Positions 43,459 through 50,278 of a stretch of 64,000 nucleotides of DNA are shown in pieces. The position numbers and the translations under genes are program-made. This DNA is from JADLBR01 sp964651705 (GTDB lineage Bacteria; Verrucomicrobiota; Verrucomicrobiia; JADLBR01): assembly GCA_964651705.1 (NCBI GenBank), contig CAZYWZ010000021.1, positions 12,806-76,805 of the forward strand. Reading direction: 5' to 3'. The notes below the pieces were generated by a model, which saw nothing but the letters and a program-made list of their open reading frames with translations, was not told the DNA's origin and searched no databases. The stretch's first letter is position 1, and the number at the start of each line of letters is the position of its first letter.

Positions 43459-46400
43459 ATGGGAAAACGCCGCGTCCCCCGATCGGCGCCCGGGCCACCC
43501 GTCCCGCGCCCGGGCCCCGCCAAGCTCCTGGCGGCAAACCGGAGCGAGATCGCCATCCGGATCTTCCGGGCCGCGGCCGAGCTGGGGCTGAGGACCGTCG
43601 CGATCTACGCGCAGGAGGACCGGTTCTCGGTGCACCGCTTCAAGGCCGACGAGGCGTATCTCGTGGGCAGGGGCCAGGGTCCGGTCGGGGCCTATCTGGA
43701 CATCCCCGGCATCGTGACGCTTGCCAAGGAAAAGGGCATCGGGCTGATCCATCCCGGATATGGCTTCCTGTCGGAGAACGCCGCCTTCGCCCGCGCGTGC
43801 GCCGACGCGGGCATCACCTTCGTCGGGCCGCGGCCGGAGTTGCTGGAACTCATGGGCGACAAGGTCGCCGCTCGCGCCGTCGCGCAAAAGATCGGCATCC
43901 CGACCCTCACCGGCACCGATGGGCCGATCGCGGAGCGCGCCGACGCGCTGCGCGTCGCGAAATCCATCGGCTTCCCCCTCATCATCAAGGCCGCCTTCGG
44001 CGGCGGCGGCCGCGGCATGCGGGTCGTGGAGCGGGAGACGGACCTGCCGCGCCTGCTGGACGAGGCCCGCGGCGAGGCCGGCCGCGCCTTCGGCAACCCC
44101 GCCGTATTCCTCGAGAAGTACATCCGCCGCGCGAAGCACCTCGAGGTGCAGGTGATCGGCGACCGGCACGGCAACGTGCTCCACCTCCACGAGCGCGACT
44201 GCTCGGTGCAGCGCCGCCACCAGAAGGTCGTCGAGTTCGCCCCGTCGGTGGGCATCCCGGCCCCCGTCATCGGCGAATTGTGCGACGCCTCGGCGCGGCT
44301 GGCGCGCGAGGTGCGCTACGACAACGCGGGCACCGTCGAGTTCCTCATCGACGTGGATCGCAACGAGTGGTTCTTCATCGAGATGAACCCCCGCATCCAG
44401 GTCGAGCACACCGTCACCGAGCAGATCACCGGCGTCGACCTCGTCCGCTCGCAGATCCTCGTCGCGCAGGGCCACTCCCTGCACGGCGCCGGGGTCGGCC
44501 TGCCGCGGCAGGCCGCGATCCCGCGCAACGGCTTCGCCGTGCAGTCCCGCGTGACCACCGAGGATCCCGCGAATCGCTTCACCCCCGACTACGGCAAGAT
44601 CGTCGCCTACCGCTCTCCCGCCGGCCTCGGCATCCGCCTCGACGGCGGCATGGGCGACACCGGCAGCGTGATCACCCCCTTCTTCGACTCGCTCCTCGTC
44701 AAGCTGACGGCCTTCGGCCCCACGCTCGACAGCGCCCTGCACCGCATGGACCGGGCCCTGCGCGAGTTCCGCATCCGCGGCGTCAAGACGAACATCCCCT
44801 TCCTCGAGAACGTCATCGCCCATCCCGAGTTCCGCTCGGGCAAGGCCACCACCACCCTGATCGACACGACCCCCGAACTGTTCGAGTTCAGGCCCCGCCG
44901 CGACCGCGCGACGAAATTGCTCTCGTTCCTCGGAGACGTGATCGTCAATGGCAACCCTCACGCCAAGGGGCACCGCCCCGCCGAGCCCTTCCCGCCGGCG
45001 CGCGTCCCCGCCTACGACCACCGCCAGGAGCCCCCGCCCGGCACCCGCCAGCGGCTGCTGGAACTCGGACCCCAGAAGTTTGCGGAATGGGCTCTCGAGC
45101 AGCGCCGGCTGCTGGTGACCGACACGACGCTCCGCGACGCGCACCAGTCCCTGCTCGCGACCCGGGTGCGGAGCTACGACATGCTCGCCGCCGCCGGCGC
45201 GGTCTCCCGCCGCCTGCCCGGACTGTTCAGCCTGGAGATGTGGGGCGGCGCGACCTTCGACACCGCGATGCGGTTCCTGCGCGAGGACCCCTGGCAGCGC
45301 CTCCGCCAACTGCGCCAGGCCGCGCCCAACATCTGCTTCCAGATGCTGCTGCGCGGCGCCAACGCCGTCGGCTACACGAACTATCCCGACAACGTCGTGA
45401 AGGGCTTCGTGCGCCACGCCGCCGCCACGGGCATCGACATCTTCCGGGTCTTCGACTCGCTGAATTATCTCCCCAACCTCCGCCCCGCCATGGAAGCCGC
45501 GCGCTCCACGCACGCGATCTGCGAGGCGGCGATCTGTTACACGGGAGATATCCTCGACCCCTCGCGCGATAAATATTCCCTGAAGCACTACGTCAAGCTC
45601 GCGCGGGAACTGGAGCGCATGGGGGCACACTTCCTCGCGATCAAAGACATGGCCGGGTTGTGCAAGCCCTACGCCGCGAGGGCCCTCGTCCGGGCGCTCA
45701 AGGGCGAGATCGGCATGCCCGTGCATTTCCATACCCATGACACCAGCGGCGTGAACGCCGCCTCCGTGCTGCAGGCCGCCGACGCCGGGGCCGACGTCGT
45801 CGATCTCGCGATCGCGTCGCTCTCGGGTTCCACCAGCCAGCCCAACCTCAATTCGGCGGTCGCCGCGCTCCGGCACACGCCGCGCGACACGCGCCTCGAC
45901 CTCCCCGCCCTCAACGAGCTGTCCGACTACTGGGAGGACGTCCGCGATTTCTACGCCCCTTTCGACACCGCCCCCGCGACCGGCAGCGCCGAGGTCTACG
46001 ACCACGAGATGCCCGGCGGCCAGTTCACGAACCTGAAGGAACAGGCCGCCAGCATGGGCCTGGCCAACCACTGGCCAGAGATCGCCCGCACCTACGCCGA
46101 GGTCAACTCCCTCTTCGGCGACATCGTCAAGGTCACCCCCTCGTCCAAGGTCGTCGGCGATATGACCATGTTCCTCGTCACCCGCGGCATCAGGCCCGCT
46201 GACGTCCTCAACCTCGAGCCGGGCGCCACGCCATTCCCCGAATCGGTCGTCGACATGCTCGCCGGCGGCCTCGGCATCCCCATGGGCGGTTGGCCCAAGA
46301 AACTCCAGCGCGTCGTGCTCGGCAACCGCAAGCCCATCCGCGGCCGCCCCGGCGCCAGCCTCAAACCCCTCGATCTCGCCAAGTCCCGCCGCGAGCTGTC

Positions 46401-46959
46401 CTCCCAGATCCGCCACCCGGCCACCGACGACGACCTCTTTTCCCACCTGATGTACCCGACGGTCTTTTCCGACTTCGCGCGCTCCGCCAGGGATTACGGC
46501 GATGTCTCCGTCCTGCCCACCCCCGCTTTCTTCTACGGCCTGAAACAGGGCGAGGAAATCTCGGTCGACATCGAGGAGGGCAAGACGCTGTTCATCAAGC
46601 TCATCAACGTCGGCCCGCCCGACAAGGATGGCCACCGCATCGTCGGATTCGAGCTCAACGGCGTGCCCCGCGAGATCTCGATCACCGACAGGGCGGTACA
46701 GCCCACCACCAGGGCGCGCCGCAAGGCCGAACCCGCCGATCCCCTCCAGGTCGGCGCCCCCATCCCCGGCATGGTCAGCGCCATCGCCGTCTCGGTCGGC
46801 CACCGCATCGCCCGGGGCGACAAACTCCTCACCATCGAGGCCATGAAGATGGCCACCAACATCCAGGCCCCGACAGACGGCATCGTCGAGGAGATCGCCG
46901 TCGCCGTCGGCGATACCGTCGAAAGCAAGGACCTCCTCCTTCGCCTGCGCCAGAGCTGA
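43459..46959 (+). CDS. pyc: Pyruvate carboxylase
   Basis: 1166 residues, the usual full length. Order: biotin carboxylase with the N-terminal fold (KLLAANRSEIAIRIFRAAAELG), the ATP-grasp Gly-rich loop (KAAFGGGGRGMRVV), QRRHQKVVEFAP and FIEMNPRIQVEHTVTEQ; then the carboxyltransferase barrel (TDTTLRDAHQSLLATRVR, IKDMAGLCKP, HFHTHDTSG) and PYC/OADA domain; then the biotinyl domain with EAMKM near the C-terminus (Lys biotinylated). It makes oxaloacetate from pyruvate and bicarbonate in the cytoplasm. The N-terminus carries about 20 extra basic/Pro residues before the conserved fold, so the true start may be later. Confidence 0.95.
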   Translation: MGKRRVPRSAPGPPVPRPGPAKLLAANRSEIAIRIFRAAAELGLRTVAIYAQEDRFSVHRFKADEAYLVGRGQGPVGAYLDIPGIVTLAKEKGIGLIHPGYGFLSENAAFARACADAGITFVGPRPELLELMGDKVAARAVAQKIGIPTLTGTDGPIAERADALRVAKSIGFPLIIKAAFGGGGRGMRVVERETDLPRLLDEARGEAGRAFGNPAVFLEKYIRRAKHLEVQVIGDRHGNVLHLHERDCSVQRRHQKVVEFAPSVGIPAPVIGELCDASARLAREVRYDNAGTVEFLIDVDRNEWFFIEMNPRIQVEHTVTEQITGVDLVRSQILVAQGHSLHGAGVGLPRQAAIPRNGFAVQSRVTTEDPANRFTPDYGKIVAYRSPAGLGIRLDGGMGDTGSVITPFFDSLLVKLTAFGPTLDSALHRMDRALREFRIRGVKTNIPFLENVIAHPEFRSGKATTTLIDTTPELFEFRPRRDRATKLLSFLGDVIVNGNPHAKGHRPAEPFPPARVPAYDHRQEPPPGTRQRLLELGPQKFAEWALEQRRLLVTDTTLRDAHQSLLATRVRSYDMLAAAGAVSRRLPGLFSLEMWGGATFDTAMRFLREDPWQRLRQLRQAAPNICFQMLLRGANAVGYTNYPDNVVKGFVRHAAATGIDIFRVFDSLNYLPNLRPAMEAARSTHAICEAAICYTGDILDPSRDKYSLKHYVKLARELERMGAHFLAIKDMAGLCKPYAARALVRALKGEIGMPVHFHTHDTSGVNAASVLQAADAGADVVDLAIASLSGSTSQPNLNSAVAALRHTPRDTRLDLPALNELSDYWEDVRDFYAPFDTAPATGSAEVYDHEMPGGQFTNLKEQAASMGLANHWPEIARTYAEVNSLFGDIVKVTPSSKVVGDMTMFLVTRGIRPADVLNLEPGATPFPESVVDMLAGGLGIPMGGWPKKLQRVVLGNRKPIRGRPGASLKPLDLAKSRRELSSQIRHPATDDDLFSHLMYPTVFSDFARSARDYGDVSVLPTPAFFYGLKQGEEISVDIEEGKTLFIKLINVGPPDKDGHRIVGFELNGVPREISITDRAVQPTTRARRKAEPADPLQVGAPIPGMVSAIAVSVGHRIARGDKLLTIEAMKMATNIQAPTDGIVEEIAVAVGDTVESKDLLLRLRQS

Positions 46960-46975
46960 CTCGAAAATTCCGGGT

Positions 46976-47053
46976 GTAGCCACGGTCGTCAGACCGTGGA
47001 CCTCAGACCGTGGATCTTCCCACGCGTGGCCCATCTGTTACCAGATGGGCTAC
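46976..47053. repeat. GTAG/CTAC-bounded double-hairpin REP element with an internal duplication
   Basis: Begins GTAGCCACGG and ends GATGGGCTAC. It contains the CCACGGTC / GACCGTGG hairpin, a second GACCGTGG copy, and the CCCATCTG / CAGATGGG hairpin in the order opposite to 1823 and 63833. It is followed by attttcc and a GC hairpin, as at 57148. The 46960-47232 gap holds no gene. Confidence 0.8.
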
Positions 47054-47232
47054 ATTTTCCTCCCCGGTGGTGCCGCCCGCGGGCACCATGGGATCCGGAA
47101 AATCCCTCTGCCCGCAAGGTCCGGCCCCGGGGTCGTCCCGCGCCCCAGAGACCTGCGGCCGAAACACCCGGGTCCAGGATTGCAAACCCCAGACTTGAAA
47201 TTGCCGGCCCGGGCCCCATGCTTCCCATCCGC

Positions 47233-47314
47233 GCGCGCGTGGCGGAATTGGCAGACGCGCTAGATTCAGGTTCTAGTGGGTAACACCGTGGAGGTTCGAG
47301 TCCTCTCGCGCGCA
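47233..47314 (+). tRNA. tRNA-Leu (anticodon CAG)
   Basis: The sequence folds as a class II tRNA: acceptor arms GCGCGCG / CGCGCGC, D-arm beginning TGGCGGAATTGGCAGACGC, anticodon loop TTCAGGT, a short variable arm, T-arm GGAGG-TTCGAGT-CCTCT, and discriminator A. CCA is not encoded. The tRNA stands alone, 280 bp after pyc. Confidence 0.95.
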
Positions 47315-47408
47315 GAATCCCCTCGGCCCCTGACGCGGCAAGGCGCGCCCCCAGGCCCCGGCCCGAAACTTCGTTGGGCGTCTTCGCCCGCGTCTGTAAT
47401 TTCTTGGG

Positions 47409-47425
47409 CACGGGTCGGACCCGTG
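47409..47425. repeat. Palindrome CACGGGTC-G-GACCCGTG at the left edge of the RAYT unit
   Basis: A perfect 8-bp inverted repeat with a single central base. The inverse word GGTCCGACCCC lies at 48340-48350 on the other side of the transposase gene. Between here and the gene, 47426-47522 is AT-rich, unlike the rest of the window. Confidence 0.6.
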
Positions 47426-47532
47426 TAATTCACTGGGTTTTAGTTTGTTGCGGATAATTAATACGAATTATATGACTTTAGACCCTAATTTTTGGCTTCG
47501 AAACATCGCTTCTAAGCGTTAGGATGGGCGGG

Positions 47533-48249
47533 ATGCCACGAGCGAATCGTTACCATGTGGGTGGGTGTGTCTGGCATATCACGCATCGCTGTCACAAGCG
47601 GGAGTTTCTGTTGAAATTCGCGCGGGACCGAGGGCGGTGGGAGGCGTGGCTGTTTGAGGCGCGGAAGCGCCACGGGTTGAAGGTGCTCAACTACATGGTG
47701 ACCTCCAATCACATTCATCTCATTGTCGTGGATGCCGAAGGTGAACCCAGCATTGCACCCGCCATGCAACTGGTGGCCGGGCGGACGGCACAGGAGTACA
47801 ACCTACGGAAGAAAAGGCGGGGTGCCTTCTGGGAGGATCGCTACCATGCCACGGCCGTGCAAAGCGGCGAGCACCTGGCCCGGTGTATGGCCTACATCGA
47901 CATGAACATGGTGCGAGCCGGAGTGGTTAGACATCCTGGTGAATGGAGATGGTGTGGTTACGAAGCCATTCAAAACCCACCGCGGCGTTACCGGCTCGTG
48001 GATGTCGAGCGTGCCGCGGAGCTGCTGGGTTGCGGGAGCGCTGAGGCGTTGGCGGCGGCACAGCGAGGCTGGGTCGAAGCGGCCCTGCACGAGCCGCGCG
48101 GCCGCGAACCCAAGTGGAGCGAGAGCCTGGCTGTTGGCAGCGAGGCCTTCACCCAAAGGCTCCGCGAGCGTTTGGGTGGCGACGCGCGTTTCCGGGATGT
48201 TGAGCCGGCGGGCCAAGACTTTGTTCTTCGGGAGGCGAGATCCACTTAA
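47533..48249 (+). CDS. REP-associated tyrosine transposase (RAYT, IS200-like Y1 family)
   Basis: 238 residues. MPRANRYHVGGCVWHITHRCHKREFLLKF is the family start; SNHIHLIVVD contains the His-x-His metal site, and AQEYNLRKKRRGAFWEDRYHAT holds the candidate nucleophile Tyr. YIDMNMVRAGVVRHPGEWRWCGY is the characteristic C-terminal block. These single-copy enzymes cut and move REP/REPIN sequences, commonly recognising GTAG at the hairpin foot; several GTAG hairpins exist in this window. An ATG 9 bp upstream is an alternative start. Base composition of its flanks is AT-rich, indicating a transferred unit of about 0.94 kb. Confidence 0.92.
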   Translation: MPRANRYHVGGCVWHITHRCHKREFLLKFARDRGRWEAWLFEARKRHGLKVLNYMVTSNHIHLIVVDAEGEPSIAPAMQLVAGRTAQEYNLRKKRRGAFWEDRYHATAVQSGEHLARCMAYIDMNMVRAGVVRHPGEWRWCGYEAIQNPPRRYRLVDVERAAELLGCGSAEALAAAQRGWVEAALHEPRGREPKWSESLAVGSEAFTQRLRERLGGDARFRDVEPAGQDFVLREARST

Positions 48250-48339
48250 GGGGCCAATTCCGCGATCAAAAACCAAGTTTTAAGCCCGGATAATTCGCCT
48301 CATTTTGAGATAATTAATTTATCGAGAAAAACTTAGATA

Positions 48340-48350
48340 GGTCCGACCCC
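48340..48350. repeat. GGTCCGACCCC at the right edge of the RAYT unit
   Basis: The inverse of the GGGTCGGACCC core at 47412. The 48262-48339 stretch before it is AT-rich and contains gataattaat, also found at 47454-47466 on the other side. Confidence 0.5.
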
Positions 48351-48362
48351 GAGCAACCTCTC

Positions 48363-49601
48363 CTATCCCGTGGCGCGGACCACGACCAGGGTCACGTCAT
48401 CGTCCTGATCGGCGGGACCCCGGAAATCCAAGAGGGACCCGAGCAACGCATCGCACGCGGCCTGCGCCGGGCGACCGATTGAAGCGGCGAAGGCCCCGCG
48501 CACGCGATCGCGCCCGAAACTCACCCCCCGCACGTTGCGGCAATCGCACATCCCGTCGGTGTAGAGCAGCAGGGAGTCGCCGGGGGCCAGCGTCACGGAC
48601 TGTTCGTCGAGCCGGAAATCCGGGGCCACGCCGATCGGCATCCCGTGCCCATGGGGGAGTTCATCGACCCGCGCGTCCCCGCCCGCCCGCAGCGGGATCT
48701 CGTGCCCGGCCCGGGCAAAAACGAATTCCCCGCTGCGGCGATCGAGGATGCCGTAGATGACGGTGACGAACAGATCGATCTGGTCGAGCCGCGTCAGGTA
48801 GCGATTGACGTGGCGCAGGACCGCGCCAGGCGGCCCGCCGGACAACGCCTCCGCCGTGATAAGCGCGTGTGCCCGGGCCATGAAGATCGCCGACGGCATG
48901 CCCTTGCCGGCCACGTCGCCGATCAACACGCCGACGCGGGCATCGTCCAGCGGCAGCACATCGTAGAAATCCCCGCCAACCGCGCGCGCCGAGTGGATCC
49001 GCGCGCCGAATTCAAAACCCGCGACCTCAGGCAACGCATGGGGCAGGATCGATACCTGGATCCCTGCGGCGACCTGAAGCTCCCGCTCGAGACGCTCCTT
49101 TTCGATGATCTGCGCCTGGGCGGCCTTTAGCTCGTCATAGGCCCGCTGCAGCTGGCGATTCTTCTCCACCAGATCCCGGAACGCGAACGCGTCCGTCGCG
49201 GCGAGCCGCTCGCTCAACACCTTGACCATGTTGTAGGCCAGGAGCGGCTGGCGGAGCAGCAGCCCGTCGAAATCCGCGCGCGTCATCACCCATAGCCGGC
49301 AACGATCCTTCGCCCTCGCGCCGGCGGATCGCACCCCGTGCGGCATCAGGAGGCTCATCTCGCCCAGGCACTCGCCCGGGCCGATCGTGTTCAGTATCTT
49401 CTCCTCGGGCGACTCCATCCCCTTGGCCACGTCCATGTGACCGGACGCCAGCACGAAGAGCTCGTTCCCGGCATCCCCCTCGCGGAAGAGCACCGCGCCC
49501 GGCGGCACCTCGCGCACGCGCAGCGTCTCGGCGAGCCGCTTCAGCTCGTCCGGCGGCAGCCCACTGAAGAGCGGGACATTGAGCAGCAATTCCACGTTCA
49601 T
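48363..49601 (-). CDS. SpoIIE-type protein phosphatase with N-terminal cyclic-nucleotide-binding domain
   Basis: 412 residues. Residues ~5-120 are a CRP-like cNMP domain (PGAVLFREGDAGNELFVLASG, GECLGEMSLL, Arg in GVRSAG). A coiled-coil linker (about 140-185, KNRQLQRAYDELKAAQAQIIEKERLE) leads to the PP2C-like SpoIIE domain with metal-binding Asp residues in VGGDFYDVLP, IGDVAGKGMPSA and DQDDDVTLVVV. It should dephosphorylate a STAS-domain antagonist in response to a nucleotide or similar signal. GAGGGGAG precedes the ATG; 13 bp separate it from the kinase gene. Confidence 0.9.
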   Translation of the reverse strand: MNVELLLNVPLFSGLPPDELKRLAETLRVREVPPGAVLFREGDAGNELFVLASGHMDVAKGMESPEEKILNTIGPGECLGEMSLLMPHGVRSAGARAKDRCRLWVMTRADFDGLLLRQPLLAYNMVKVLSERLAATDAFAFRDLVEKNRQLQRAYDELKAAQAQIIEKERLERELQVAAGIQVSILPHALPEVAGFEFGARIHSARAVGGDFYDVLPLDDARVGVLIGDVAGKGMPSAIFMARAHALITAEALSGGPPGAVLRHVNRYLTRLDQIDLFVTVIYGILDRRSGEFVFARAGHEIPLRAGGDARVDELPHGHGMPIGVAPDFRLDEQSVTLAPGDSLLLYTDGMCDCRNVRGVSFGRDRVRGAFAASIGRPAQAACDALLGSLLDFRGPADQDDDVTLVVVRATG

Positions 49602-49614
49602 GACCCGGCTCCCC

Positions 49615-50040
49615 TCAGCGACGGATGGCGATCGTGAGCCGATTGCGCCCATCGCGTCGCTCGTAGCGCATGTCCTCGGCGAGATTCCGGACCAGGTGGA
49701 TGCCGAGCCCACCGGGCGCACGCAGGTCCGGCGGAAGGTGGACCGGCGGCGCCGGGGCCTTCAGCGGATCGAATTCGCGCCCGTCGTCCTCGATGATCAC
49801 GAGCAGCCGCCCGGGCAGGATCTCCACGCGAAGGAGTATCTCGTGGACGCCCGAATCGCCGTAGCCGAACTTCAAAATGTTGGTCCCCATCTCCTCGATC
49901 GCGAGATTGGCGGCATAACTCGCATCAGCGCCGATGCCGCGATCCCCGATAAAACGCATCGCCTCCCCGGTGGCGCGCGCGAGATCATCCAGGGAATTCT
50001 GGAATCGTCTCTCGAAGCAACTCGGCGATTCTGGGCTCAT
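49615..50040 (-). CDS. RsbW-like anti-sigma-factor serine kinase (HATPase)
   Basis: 141 residues, a single GHKL ATP-binding domain. N box NLAIEEMGTNILKFGYG, G1 motif IEDDGREFDP and G2 GGLGIHLVRNLAEDM are all present. Proteins of this kind phosphorylate STAS antagonists and sequester a partner. It is co-transcribed with the SpoIIE phosphatase and divergent from the ABC/STAS operon that encodes two candidate STAS substrates. Confidence 0.9.
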   Translation of the reverse strand: MSPESPSCFERRFQNSLDDLARATGEAMRFIGDRGIGADASYAANLAIEEMGTNILKFGYGDSGVHEILLRVEILPGRLLVIIEDDGREFDPLKAPAPPVHLPPDLRAPGGLGIHLVRNLAEDMRYERRDGRNRLTIAIRR

Positions 50041-50278
50041 GGAGATCCGAGCCTATGGCGAGGCTCCAAACAAATGATGCTTGAGGGTGTCGGCGATGGG
50101 GGGAACATTAGCACACTTATCAACCGTTGGAATCTAGGAATCCCCCGATGGACCGACAACCGAAAAGGACCCGACCGATGCCGCGCGGCGCGGCGGAACG
50201 CGGCGCGGGCCGGGGCCCGCACCCCGCATCACCCCGGCGGCCCCGGATCGCGAGACGGGACCCCGCGATGCCCCTCCC

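Noticed and set aside
43444..47034. A 1196-codon open frame antisense to pyruvate carboxylase
   Set aside because: It mirrors the codon pattern of pyc, is rich in Ala/Gly/Glu/Asp low complexity and contains no recognisable domain; a by-product of high GC.
46976..47053. Intrinsic terminator of pyc
   Set aside because: The hairpins match REP units found elsewhere and no T-run follows; a termination role cannot be excluded but is not supported.
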